64,000 nucleotides of DNA from Glandiceps talaboti (taxonomy: Eukaryota; Hemichordata; Enteropneusta; Spengelidae). The notes under the pieces are model-generated. The model made no database searches. It was not told the DNA's origin and saw only the letters and a program-made list of their open reading frames with translations. Below, piece after piece: positions 12,028 to 23,984 of this stretch. Positions within the stretch are counted from its first letter, which is position 1. Every line of letters starts with the position of its first letter. The position numbers and the translations under genes were made by a program. Location of the stretch: positions 11,540,461 to 11,604,460 of the forward strand of contig NC_135561.1 in NCBI RefSeq assembly GCF_964340395.1, in the 5' to 3' direction.

Positions 12028-12052
12028 CTAACAAACAAACAAACAAACAGCC

Positions 12053-12105
<53 letters not shown>
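12028..12105. repeat. (AAAC)n then (CAGA)n repeats
   Basis: A short AAAC run is followed by about 14 CAGA units. Confidence 0.95.
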
Positions 12106-12727
12106 TACAACCCGTGTCTACGTCACTGAATTCAAATCGCCATTATTTTTCCCGATTCTTTCATTATGCATGAAGAGCCATATACAACATAATTATATCA
12201 TTCCCCATTTAGCCGAAACATACTCGTGACCTAAGGGGTGTGTCACTACGAGTCGCCAGGTCACTCTTATTTTCCTTGGTTGAACGAAGAGAAATAGATA
12301 GAGAATAATATCTAAATATTACATTAATAATATTGCAATACTGTATAAGTCATAGAAAGGGCATGTAAGCCTACAGTAACCATATCAACGCCTTAGACAC
12401 AATATATATGACAGGTTACAGAGTATAATGACTAAAATTTAATAACTTCAATCTATTTTTAGTATTTGTTTATCTATATCATCTAAAATCCACAATATTA
12501 TTGATAAGCAATCAGCCATTGTGTGTCATTTCATACAAGCTTACAACCTATCTCATTTCATGCCTAATCACATATAGTTGATATAATTGTTAGTATCTTT
12601 ATTAATAGCTGTAATACATATGTTTGACGTCCAAAGGAGACAATTTCTAGAAATTCGACTTTTCAAACAGTTGTTAGTTTCTGTATATTAGTTCATTTCT
12701 CTACTGTATTTTATTTAGTTGGTGTTG
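12106..12727. other. Non-coding stretch
   Basis: AT-rich unique sequence. Nothing recognised. Confidence 0.4.
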
Positions 12728-12818
12728 GTTTAACGCAATATCATGGACGACCAGCTAGTTAGCCTTGATTCAATGTAATATCGTGGACGACCAGCTAGTT
12801 AGTCTTGGTTTAACATCA
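12728..12818. repeat. Two tandem copies of a 40-bp unit
   Basis: The shared core is GGACGACCAGCTAGTTAG, preceded by AATATC(A/G)T and followed by TCTTGGTTTAAC or CCTTGATTCAAT. Confidence 0.85.
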
Positions 12819-12941
12819 TCACAAATAATGCAGTGTGAATAATTCAGTATGATAGTGAACCATAAGGGATGAAAGTGAGAAATATTCATTATCTATTTGG
12901 AGATTGCTGGTTTTACTTATAATTTTGTCTGTTGCTTGTTT

Positions 12942-13500
12942 TTGTTGTTTGTTTGTTTGTTTGTTTGTTTGTTTGTTTGTTTCTATGTTTGTTTCTATGT
13001 TTGTTAGGTTTGGCTTGGCTTGGTTAGGTTAGGTTAGGTTTGGCTTGGCTCGGCTGATTTGTCTTGTCTTGGTTTGACTTTGTTTGATTTGGTTTGGTTA
13101 GTCTTTGCTGGGCTAGGCTTGGCTTGGTTTAGTTCAGTTTGATTTGGTTTGGATTGGTTTAGTTTGGTTTAGCTTGGTTTGGCGTTGCTTTACTTAGTTC
13201 AGTTTGATTTGGTTTGGATTATTTTAGCTTGATTTGGCTTGGCTTGACTTTGGATTGCTTTGTTTAGTTTAGTTTGATTTGGTTTGGATTGGTTTAGCAG
13301 TTTTTGGTTTAGCCTGGTTTATTGGTTTGCTTTGGTTTGGTTTGTCTTATCTTGTCTTATCTTTATTTTGTTTTCTTTTTCGTCATTTTTGCTCTGCTTT
13401 GCTTTGGTTTTCGTTGCGACGTTGAGTTGGATTGAAGTTTGGTTGGGTTTATTGTTTTATTTATTTTTATTTTGATACTTTTGTCTTGTTTCCTTTGATT
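12942..13500 (+). repeat. Long G/T-rich, (GTTT)n and TTGGTT-type low complexity
   Basis: The block starts with (GTTT)n at 12942-12985, then has hundreds of bases of TTGG, GTTT and TTAG strings with few A or C on the plus strand. It is a degenerate simple repeat with strong strand asymmetry. The open frame at 13284-13475 (Trp/Phe/Leu/Val-rich) is a product of this composition. Confidence 0.85.
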
Positions 13501-13692
13501 TCTTTGATTTGATTTTCCTGCATCTTTAACTTTTTGTTACAAACAGTTAAATGATTGATTTGTTCTCATCATAATCCCTTAGCTATGGAAAACCTACAAC
13601 ATACATACTCTAAAAATGCTTTAAATACTTCTGAAAAAGGCTTGAACCAAGAAATCTATCACATATATAGTGATTATTGTCGATATTTTCAC

Positions 13693-13694
<2 letters not shown>
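13501..13694. other. Non-coding stretch
   Basis: Unique sequence. Nothing recognised. Confidence 0.4.
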
Positions 13695-13788
<94 letters not shown>

Positions 13789-13789
13789 C
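13695..13789. repeat. (CA)n-(TA)n compound dinucleotide repeat
   Basis: About 35 CA units followed by about 12 TA units. Confidence 0.97.
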
Positions 13790-14589
13790 AGGACTGTAAG
13801 TGTCTAGCTGGAGAGAACAGTGCTCGATGCATATATAGAAAGTAAATTTGATTTGATATGAGTTAATATTTTCGCATGTCGTTGCGCATAATCCAGTCGT
13901 ATGATGACAAGATAACCCTTATCATAGTATCAATTACAAATTACAAATCTACATATCTCCATATCTCCTATCTCTACGATGCATCATAAATTAATGTAAA
14001 ACTGTCTATTACATCTGATGGGTTAGATAAACTCGCGGCGTTGTTACTCACTATGACGATAACGTGTTCGTGAATGGCGGCACTAAATCTCAAGACTCGA
14101 ACCAGGGAATTATTTTAAGAGACGTCGGTGCCAAACTAACTGATAAACTGTTTGCTCAGACGACATGGTTGTTTTGGTTACCCCCTTGGGTAACGTTTTC
14201 ATATTATAACCTTTAGTGTTTTGCGTGAAAGCTCTCTTTCATATTTCGAGTGTAATAGCCTCTGTTCGGTATCTACACCCGGAGAAAATTATGGATTCAT
14301 ATAAATGCATCTAAAATGTTTGAACAGGTGCGCTTCGCTTCAGCACCTTTATGTAAATTTCGCTAATTACTCCAGAGACCTCTTTCCAACAACTTAATTA
14401 GTCGAAGTGCATAAGTGGCCCTATACACCAGAGAGTTTTATATCTTTAAGAGAATAGATTTCTGGAAACGGCACATGAGACCAGGCATATGAAAGGAAGG
14501 TTTTTTTGTAAATAAATTAGTAAAGCATCACGAACGAGAGATTCAGAACAACAGAATAATGGTAACATGAACTAATGAACTTCCCTTCT
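13790..14589. other. Non-coding stretch
   Basis: No gene. The string GGTTCGAGTC on the minus strand near 14096 resembles a pol III B box but has no A box at the right distance. Confidence 0.4.
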
Positions 14590-14905
14590 CAGTATGTGAT
14601 ATTGGACGCTGTACGGATAATTCTTTACTTCTGTTGTCTGCCACCACATTCCCACCAACATTATTGATTAAACTTGAACATTGCCTGACATTTCTCATTG
14701 TACGATATTGGATGCCACCCGTCCTTTTAGGGGTAATTCCTTACCTTACCCCGCATTGCCACCAAAATTAATCATCAAAGTTATTGTTTATAAAAGAAAT
14801 TGTAAAGTTGCCCAATCTCTGTTCAGTGTAGGCTTACGATAGTTGAACAAAAATCCCCGCCAAAATTAATCAACATTACCGTTCTTTAAAAAGTTTTACA
14901 GCCCT
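14590..14905. repeat. Degenerate ~100-110-bp tandem repeat, about three copies
   Basis: GATATTGGA(C/T)GC recurs at about 14597 and 14706. GCCACCAAAATTAATCATCA and CGCCAAAATTAATCAACATT align between copies 2 and 3. The copies are diverged and indel-rich, so the limits are approximate. Confidence 0.6.
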
Positions 14906-14974
14906 CCTTGTACTTTGATTTAAAATGCATGACCGTCTTTTGTTTCACCAATCGGTGCCAATTTTTTCAGTTCT

Positions 14975-15335
14975 GTTCCTAGCCTGGCCTGGCCTACTCT
15001 GCTCTGCTTTGCTCAGCTCAGCTCTGTCATGCCCTGCTCTGTTCTGTAATGTCCTGTCCTGCTCTGCCATATCATGTCCTGATGTACTCATCTGCTCTGT
15101 CCTGTTCTGCCCTGCTCTGCTCTGCTAGCTCTGTTCTGTTCTATTCTATTCTATTCTATTCTATTCTATTCTGCTCTGTTCTGCTCTGCTTTGGTCTGTT
15201 CTGTTCTGTTATGTTATGTTATGTTATGTTATGTTATGTTATGTTATGTTATGTTATGTTATGTTATGTTATGTTATGTTATGTTATGTTCTGGTCTGGT
15301 CTGGTCTGGTCTGGTCTGGTCTAGTGTGGTATGTT
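14975..15335. repeat. Pentanucleotide repeat series
   Basis: Successive blocks are built on related 5-mers: CTCTG/TGCTC, then TTCTA (about 15139-15170), TTCTG, TTATG (about 15208-15288, some 16 units) and TCTGG (about 15290-15322). Adjacent blocks differ by one or two bases of the unit. The Cys/Tyr/Val/Met-rich frames are artefacts. Confidence 0.95.
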
Positions 15336-15407
15336 TAAGCAAAGCTTTGACTGTCATTGGCATTCTTATCGTCAAGATAATATTATAGCGGATTCTAATA
15401 TGTTTTG

Positions 15408-15472
15408 AAAACAAAACTTCTCCTAAAACAAAACTTCACCTAAAACAAGACTTCACCTATTACAAGAACTTG
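15408..15472. repeat. 17-bp tandem repeat, four copies
   Basis: The unit is AAAACAAAACTTCACCT with small changes, ending in a diverged copy ATTACAAGAACTTGCCT. Confidence 0.85.
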
Positions 15473-16362
15473 CCTACCGTAGGATGGACTATATATTTTA
15501 GTAAAACTACTGCACTCCTAAAGTAGAATTGTCTATATGTACATTTTATCCAGGTACGTATCTAGTCAATCAAAATCGTCATAAAATGTGCGCGTACGTT
15601 CATGATAATGGCGATGCGAGGAAAATTTGAGAGACCCATAACATATGCATGATTATGTCCATGGTGAAAGAAGGATAGAAAACGGGATATCTCATTGCGC
15701 CATCATACGTCATGGCGCACGCTCAAAGAGTACCAGTTGGTCATCAATTTGAAATAACCTCGTTCGCAAAGTAGCCTCGTTCGCTATAACTTCTGATGAA
15801 TTGAAATAACATTGTACACGATGACTACTTTTGACTTAGCAGTGATCTGCATAAAATCATTAAAGATTTAAAGTACACAATCCACCATCCAGCTTTAACT
15901 TTTGATGTACTCAAAATAAATCTGCGGGTGGATGAATCGATCGGGCAAATAAATCACGCCCTCTCGCGGTTGGGTTGGGCAAAGTAAAATAGCTGAACCG
16001 CTTAAAGTTTGATTTTTATGAAATTAGACATGGAGTAAAATTAATTGGCAATACATTTCACTTGTTAAATTTAATAATTAACTGCCTGAGTCTTGAAATT
16101 ACACAATTGTCACTTATTTTGTCAAAGGTATGAAATTAAATTAAAGGTACAGTGATCAGTTTAAAGGAATTCTGAGTAGAATTTATATAATCAATATATG
16201 AATCAGCATTCACGCCATTCCTTCTCGAGCGTCCTAGGCCTGTTGTTATGACAACCAGGGAAATATATTAAATGTTAAGTATCGAATCTATAATTGTTTG
16301 TTTTCGATGTGTGTGTTCAATTTGTAGGTATATTCCTATATATATATGCCTATATATATGCC
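15473..16362. other. Non-coding stretch
   Basis: No gene recognised. CCTCGTTCGC is duplicated at about 15758 and 15775. Confidence 0.45.
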
Positions 16363-16370
16363 TATATACA

Positions 16371-16453
<83 letters not shown>
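16363..16453. repeat. (TA)n-(TG)n compound repeat
   Basis: Interrupted TA units pass into about 17 TG units. The long frame at 16272-16967 runs only through this and the next repeat and is not a gene. Confidence 0.97.
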
Positions 16454-16455
<2 letters not shown>

Positions 16456-16615
16456 TAACATATATGCAAGCTTATATATCTATATATAGACATATAGCTA
16501 TATATGTAGATATATCTGTATTTTTCGTTGACATGTATGTGCATATCCACAATCTCACTCACATATATACAACCACACGCACACAGACACCCATACACCC
16601 CAACACATACTTACA

Positions 16616-16796
<181 letters not shown>

Positions 16797-18026
16797 AAAG
16801 AAAAGGTGAGAGATTGCAATGGTTACTTAGGAACACAAGTGATGTCTAATTGTAATCATCGCCGATATGTACCTAGCACAGTAGTGTCTGTTAATTCGTT
16901 CGGTTGCACGGTATGTACATATTGTATTAAAATCGATCCTACCTTGTGCGCTGCTTTACATGAATAAAAATTAATGTCTACACACGTAGTTCAATTTGAA
17001 CTAACATATTATGATTACTGAACAGAAATCGATAAGTTTTTTTCAATTACTTTTGTGTGATCGATCATGGTTATGGCTTTGAACTCGTCATAGTAAAAAA
17101 AATACGAACGACGTTGTTCGTGTCACGAGGTTTTGATGAAAATGCTTGGCCTCGTTTTTCCGAACTTTACTTATGTTTTACGTTGCTTAGGGAGATGTAA
17201 ATGAAGTCCATGAATTTAGTGTATAATCTGTACTTTGAAAATCAGGGAAGCAAAGACAGTGTAGGTATTCCTATCAGGTTACAGGAGATACCCAGAGTCT
17301 CCTATTGTTTAAAGGTGTGTTATTATTCATGTTCAGGGCAAGTGAATTTGCATAACTAACATAGTTCTCCGTGATATTTTTTTCAGCGCGTTGGTCTAAA
17401 ATGGGCCGAGGAATGCATATTTCAGATGAAACCATCTAAAGGAGAGTCCACTGTACTGGCATATTCTCAATATTTTGGTCTAAAATTGGGCAGCGTTTCC
17501 TAAATTCCGATTTACAACACATTTCTCGGCCTGACAGTTTATCTCCATCGCTTACCTCGATGACGGGTGACAAGGAAAGACGAAAAGTCTAGTAACAATA
17601 GTCGCCTTTGGAAAACGCCCTCATGTGTTGAAACACCGCAAAATGGCACTACGAACAACCTAGATATTCTATGTATTCCATCACTCAATAGAAGTATTTA
17701 AAATCAATTATACTGATTAGTATTTAGCCGTACACAATAATACGGTTGTCAAAAACTGCTTGATTTATGTATATCTAACTAGTTCTGTGTATTGACTTTT
17801 ATTTTAATAGAATAATTTATTTTTGATTCTGAAAATAACACATGACAAAGTACGTTCTTTGTAAGGGACAGGAAGAGTTCAGTTCTGTTCATTGAACTAC
17901 TTCTGGGTGTATGTACTTATATCATATTCTAAGTTGAATCCTGTATACAATCCATATCTTAGCTTCCACCTACAGAATAGTAACTATGCCCATTTCCCTC
18001 AAGAATCAAACCCTTTCATGGACTTT
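16797..18026. other. Non-coding stretch
   Basis: No gene, RNA or repeat recognised. Confidence 0.5.
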
Positions 18027-18047
18027 TCTATTTATCTATTTATCTCT

Positions 18048-18098
<51 letters not shown>

Positions 18099-18099
18099 C

Positions 18100-18146
<47 letters not shown>

Positions 18147-18402
18147 TCTGTTTGTTTTGTTTGTTTGTTTGTTTATTTATCAGTCATATCCAACAGGCAT
18201 TGCTCAATAACAGGAGGAAGGTTCAGTGTTAATACAGGAGGAAACCGGATCGGAGTACCCGAGGAAAGCCTGCGTTGTTCGGTAGAGTCAAACTGAACGA
18301 CACTCTCCTATACTTACAGTGTGGTAAATTTAATCAAATCGAACCCCGACCACAGTGGTATGAGAGGCAAGTGGTTTAACCACGCGGCCACCGACACTCG
18401 CT
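18027..18402 (-). mobile_element. tRNA-derived SINE with (TAAA)n tail
   Basis: Read on the minus strand, the head (about 18402-18337) has a pol III A box TGGCCGCGTGG and a B box GGGTTCGATTT about 40 bases apart, as in a tRNA-derived SINE promoter. The body follows, with a core-like string GGTACTCCGATCCGGTTTCC near 18240-18265 that resembles cores shared by animal SINE superfamilies (resemblance from memory, not searched). The 3' end runs into TAAACAAACAAAC and a long (TAAA)n tail (18027-18165), which explains that microsatellite. No tRNA acceptor-stem pairing was seen, so it is not a functional tRNA gene. No target duplication was recognised. Confidence 0.7.
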
Positions 18403-20759
18403 CTTCCTTTTTTCAAAACAGTACAGACTTTGGCTACTCCTACGCAACACGGAGAAACGTTTTGACTGAAAGCAAAGACTCCTGCTTAAGGTTTCTACGA
18501 ATAGTATAGAAAAAAAAAAAACGGGCTTTGAAAAGTATTAACCTAATTTGTATAATACTTACCTTTGTATACCTGTGTTTTGGTAACGTCTAATCTCGTC
18601 AACCACTGAGGTTACTAATAGTACTATCGCCATTTGTTACCGCGAATTAGCTTGCTCAGAGGCATCGTAACTCTGGATCGTTGCACAGGATATCACAGCG
18701 ACTTGGTCCAGTTGAAATTCGGTTTTATGGCATCACTGGCAAACGTTCAAGTGACCTTTACAGATGGAGAAACAAAGGCGAAATTGGTTTTATCTTTAGC
18801 TGCATTTCTCTATACCAAGGGGACCCAGAAAAGTCCTTCCACCAACCCCAGACCGCCATCGTATGACCTCGCTAAAATAACGTTACATAACATTGACAAA
18901 CTTATTGGCATGGTGCACGTATACACTGCTGGAGCGGGGCGTGATAAACAATTACCAGCACTAGCTCTGTGGTTCTCGCTTGTAGTCTCAGCATTGTGTG
19001 GCTACTGTTTCAAGAGGTGGTGTCCCCCCCCCCTGAATGCCATGCTCATTAAATATAAATACACTCCTATCCTAAGATGATCAAAAAAAGCAAAAAGAGC
19101 ATTCCTGTCCTTTTTTCTTTTGTAAAAACAAAACTCGTTGAAACCTATATATAAACTTCATATGTCTTGAGTTACCATGCTTCAAAAAACAACAAAATTA
19201 AGCCTGGGGAACAAATATTATGAAAAGCAGTAACTGAGAAGGCATTGCATAAACAATGGCTTCAATCTGGCGACATTATAAAAATGACGCCCTCTACGAC
19301 ATGATCAGAAAAATCAGAACGTCAATGATTACAAGATGGCGACCCCACGAGTGCGTATCTGAGCGAAAACAATTACATATATATTGCTGAAATTTTCAAA
19401 TGATTCAAAGTTTCCTTCTGACTTTAATCGTCAATTCTACGTTAGTCAAACTGTTACAATAATGATAACGACATGAAAGAATCGCCAACATGTACACATA
19501 CAATTACATTTTTTTAACCGATTCACCAATTCATCATTTTTAAGGTGTTACAAGGAGAAAAACAGAATTAAGTATGTGCGCACTAAACGAATTTAGACTT
19601 TGTAATTCGTTGTAAAAGATTCAGGTCGCAAATATCCGCCATTGCAATCAATGTGTGATCACGTGACTTTTGTTTGTTCAGCTCGACGCCATGAAAAGAG
19701 CTAACACGAATGTATAATAATAATAATAATAATATTAAGTGTGGGTTTCCTTTCTGTTTCTTTAGTTGCTAGCCGAATTTTCTTTCTTACTGTATTCCAT
19801 CTGGGCTAAATCGATCGTTTACATGGTTACCACTTTTCGCTAAAGAGAAAACAAAATCGTTCCTGAAATGGTTTATTATATAGGGATGTATTCAAAAAAG
19901 TACGCCCCTATGTTTTTGAATTGACTGGAAGTATGAGACATCGATTCGATGTAAAGCTTGGCAAGAAGGACTTTGTACAACATATCGACCTTTAAAAGTT
20001 AGTATGTCGATTATGTACTAATAACGACATAGCAAACAATGTATCAAGTATCGATCACAGCTGAAAGTAGGTCACATGACAGGTCACCGGTTTACAACAT
20101 TTGATTTGATGCATTTTTCAACCGATCGGCAACATAAGTTAAGCAATAGTTAGTATTGATGAATGCTATATATCTCGACGTGCTCTTTACAGAAAATACG
20201 TTTTGTATTTGTAAAGGTAAAAAAGGGAATGTGTGAAATATATACACTGTCGTGTGTATAGTCGTCTATAGCCGATGAGGGCGCTACACTGCAATGTGAA
20301 TCGCGACTGCGGAGGCTCGGATTGCGACGTGCTGATGAGAGTGAGGCGACTGCTAGCTAGGCATGCGCGTTGGCCGTTGCCGTACATTTTTGTCACCATA
20401 GCCTTTGAAGAGCTCACGATAATACATATGATGTCTTACAAACTAATAATTCTTTAAATGGTGTAACCTAAGTATCCATTTAATTGTGTTTTTTTAATAT
20501 TATTTTCTACTTTTTATTTTGTTTTTAATTTGTACTCTTAATTTTGCACCATGTTGTGTAACATCAGACTAGTGCCCCTATCTTCCAGTTTGTCTATCTT
20601 TTCTACCTAATTGACCTGTAAGGTAGAAATAATACATACAGTGACATCAACATAGTTGGGCACCATACCCAGAATTCCCTACCCCATTGTACAGAGGTCA
20701 GTTTATCACTAATTCGATTAATTGTCTTTCTCTGTTCTTTAGATAAGTTACGCGCTGCA
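18403..20759. other. Non-coding stretch, one GC-richer patch
   Basis: A GC-richer patch at 18634-19080 has overlapping open frames in two registers, with no recognised domain and no splice-bounded structure; it could be a decayed exon or repeat. A short (TAA)n lies at 19712-19734. A GAGGGCGCT motif lies at 20277-20285. Confidence 0.4.
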
Positions 20760-20842
20760 GCGGTGGTGGTGGTGGTGGTGGTGGTGGTGGTGGTGGTGGT
20801 GGTGGTGGTGGTGGTGGTGGTGGTGGTGGTGGTGGTGGTGGT
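20760..20842 (+). repeat. (GGT)n trinucleotide repeat
   Basis: About 27 units of GGT. The minus-strand frame would read poly-Pro, but there is no exon context. Runs of GG on one strand could form weak G-quadruplexes. Confidence 0.97.
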
Positions 20843-21331
20843 GAAAGTGACTTTCGTGACTTACTGACAGCAACTAAGAAAGTCAGCAACGCCTTTGTTT
20901 CACTTCAAAAAAATACAGCAACATATTCGTCTAGCGCCCTCATACGAAAACAGTAGTCCTTGTGACAGTCTTTCGTTTGACTTCAGTATCACATACCTGC
21001 CTTTCCTGTGGTTTGAGGTGGGTGGAAGAGGGTGGATCAGTTGTATTAATATATTATTTCTGAGTTTTAAGTTATATTGCTTTTACTCATTCTGTTCAAT
21101 TCAGTTTCTTTTTTTATGAAAACGTGCTCATGAGTCTGCTTACACTTGTGGAAGTTTACATTTTGCAGAATTTTGCAGTGCGTGCATTCTTTTGGATATT
21201 GAGGTTGTCATTAAAGTGAGTGCCATTGCGACTATAGTCCACTTTAATTTTCTCCCCTATATTCTCTTAACCCCTTGATTCGTCCATTCTCCTTCTTCTT
21301 TACAGTTATCTATATCACGAATCTCCTCGAC

Positions 21332-21332
<1 letters not shown>

Positions 21333-21407
<75 letters not shown>

Positions 21408-21430
21408 TCTCTCGCTCGCTCTCTCCCTCT
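21333..21430. repeat. (TCTG)n then (TC)n repeat
   Basis: About nine TCTG units pass into TC dinucleotides with TTC and GC interruptions. Confidence 0.95.
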
Positions 21431-22689
21431 CTCCCCCTAATAACTAAATTATCTGGCTAACAAAATGCATCCCTTCTACATTGACTGGGAGTTTATCTCG
21501 CCAAGGAGATACCCCTTCTCATGATGGCCCACAATACATCGATTTACTATGACAACAGAAACCCTCCGTGGTATATAAACACATTTTCCAGATTAAAACC
21601 CTGTGTTGCTAGGAGATTCAATATCATTCTCTCATTTGCAAAGAGATGACACGTAAGCTGACAGTTTAAAAATAGGGACGTACATATACTTCAATTTCAC
21701 CTCGACGAGTTATAGGCTTATCAACATGTTATCATGTAACTGGTTATGTGTCATGTGACCAAGTGAGTTTGGAAGGATGGGGTTTTGAAGATAAGTATAC
21801 AATAACATTATGACAGATAAAGGGCATAAGATACAATAGAAGCAAGATAACTGAAAAAGGAATGTTCCCCGGTGCGACAAATATCAAAGCATCATTGCTA
21901 CAGTTTCTTTGCGTGGGTAGAATTTAGGTGATAGGTACAACGATTTACAACATTGCATCCACCCAAGTTGATTGACACTATCACTAGCCTATTAGTAACC
22001 AGAACAAAATAAGTTTAAGTCAACACATGAAAACTTGGAGGGGGGGGGGGTTATTACAAAATGGAACCTTTTATCTCCTGGTAGTGATGTTTGATTAATA
22101 AGTAGTGTAGACAAAGGAAAGTGGAGGTGTGAGAGATTAGCAGCATGTCTGGAGTGATACCACAAGTTTGACCCACCAACTAGGAATTACTTTGCAATTG
22201 GTAACAGTCACGAAACAGGGACAATTGTCACTGCATATATAATAGACTCATCAGGAGAGAACTGTTTAGAGGTGTGAAACAGTGAGTATTAATAAGAATA
22301 TTTGTGCAAGTTCAACACATGTGAATGAAAACTAAATTTCATGAACTTGAGATTAGTAAACAAACAACAGATAGAGCCAAGGTCAAGTAGATAGTAGGTC
22401 AAGCTAGTGCTAGTGTCTATCAGTGAGTGTTATCATGTGGGCAATATTTGGAGGAGAGTAAATGCTAACTATCAAATAGGCTTTTCGATCATGAATCTAT
22501 ATCTCAACAATGGGTGGAGGGTCTATGATCTCAACTTGGAGCATAGTTTACTTTTCATCCTATTTAACTTTCCAATTGTAAAATGTTAGTTCAGCTGTTT
22601 CGCAAACTAACGCGTAGTCGGCATAACATAGTCAAGTATTAACGCTTACCAACAATCACGTCTCCATGACAACTAATGTCTCCTCGTCC
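21431..22689. other. Non-coding stretch
   Basis: No gene recognised. A short G run lies at about 22039-22050. Confidence 0.45.
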
Positions 22690-23072
22690 GACTGACAGAT
22701 GCCGACCACATACTTTTCTGATGACGTCAGTGGTGTGGCCCAAATCCTATATTGCGGTTTAAAGTTCAATCAACCACTATACAACTTACACGTCAGGTGT
22801 GCGGAAGTCAACGCAGTGCGTACACACGGTAGTGTTGTAGTAGCAGTTATAAACGCGTACGCGAGTCTTACGTACGGTAACACATTAAACAGGCACGTGT
22901 GGATAGTTCGCGGATGTTAAAGACGTACGCTTGGCACTTCTGCGGAATTCAAGAATCAGTTGTGGTGGAAAGTGATATCCAGTGCTCGATAAGTTCAGAG
23001 ACATACCGACTCTAAAAGGCGCCTAAACGTAAACAGCCCATAAAGAAGACTTCTAAACACGGACAAGCCACC
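22690..23072 (+). promoter_or_regulatory. Candidate promoter and 5' UTR
   Basis: The stretch directly upstream of the 23073 start is clearly richer in CpG than the surrounding tens of kb, with CG clusters around 22800-22930. It contains a full CRE, TGACGTCA, at 22722-22729 and a CACGTG E-box at about 22896. No TATA box is obvious. The transcription start cannot be placed. An AG at about 23000 (GTTCAG) could be a 5' UTR splice acceptor. Confidence 0.4.
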
Positions 23073-23195
23073 ATGACCACAACAGAACGGCCACTTTCAT
23101 GGTCCGGTTGGTCTCCAGAACGAGCGCCCCGGTTTATGGATTCAAACCTGAACTTTGTCGAGAAGTTCTGGACAGAGAACGCAAAGGAAATCAAG
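23073..23195 (+). CDS. Candidate first coding exon, 41 codons
   Basis: An ATG in strong Kozak context (GCCACCATGA) opens a frame beginning MTTTERPLSWSGWSPERAPR and ending NFVEKFWTENAKEIK. It stops at a splice donor, AAG followed by GTAATG, at 23195/23196. The exon ends in phase 0, so the next exon must start in phase 0, as the exon at 42118 does. Base composition is more balanced than in the flanks, and CpG-rich sequence lies upstream. I do not recognise the protein; it has no signal peptide and is rich in Trp, Ser and charged residues. The main risk is that this is a chance frame, since it is short. The start is chosen for Kozak fit. The in-frame GTG/ATG alternatives downstream (for example RFMDSN) are weaker. 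Confidence 0.55.
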
Positions 23196-23392
23196 GTAAT
23201 GATGTGCAATATTTATGATGAACAAAATACATTGTATATTTAGAAAGGATTTATTTGTGCGTTTCCTTGCCCGTGTTTTGATATACTAGTATTGTATACT
23301 GTACTGGCCATACCTGTACGAAGGCAGGAGATCCCCTTTTCCGTTCTCTAAATCTCTCTCGTGTAACAACACTTAAAACGTTGACTTCTACC

Positions 23393-23556
<164 letters not shown>

Positions 23557-23780
23557 TAGAACGACCAATGACATACCGGTACCTCTTGAAACACGTGCGC
23601 CCCACGATTTTCGATAGCACCATAGAGATATGTATTGCAAGCAATTTCGTCATCCTCCGTCAAATGCTAAGTGCATCGTCACGTCTGACGTTGGGCTCGA
23701 GTGTCAGGAGTGAGGTCAAGTCCCCGGAGGTCAAGTACGACTAGATGACGTAGGCGTTAGTTACTCAACTACTTTACAAT

Positions 23781-23782
<2 letters not shown>

Positions 23783-23834
<52 letters not shown>

Positions 23835-23984
23835 TATACGCACACACACGCACACACATACATACATACATACATACATACATACATACATACATACATA
23901 CATACATACATACATACATACATACATACATACATACATACATACATACATACATACATACATACATACATACATACATACATG
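23783..23984. repeat. (CA)n then (CATA)n repeat
   Basis: CA units (23783-23826), a mixed spacer, then about 32 CATA units. Confidence 0.98.

Noticed and set aside
11585-12031. 148-aa frame through TA/TG repeats, and its antisense partners
   Set aside because: The frame exists only because dinucleotide repeats lack stops.
14041-14110. Second SINE or tRNA from a B-box-like GGTTCGAGTC on the minus strand
   Set aside because: No A box at a suitable distance and no tail.
18337-18402. Functional tRNA gene on the minus strand
   Set aside because: A and B boxes are present but no acceptor stem pairs, and the sequence continues into a SINE body and tail.
18634-19080. 148-aa frame in a GC-richer patch downstream of the SINE
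   Set aside because: Two overlapping registers are open, no domain is recognised, and no splice signals bound it. Possibly a decayed exon, but unsupported.
20187-20457. Overlapping 76-aa and 60-aa frames on opposite strands
   Set aside because: Explained by a short GC-rich patch; no further support.
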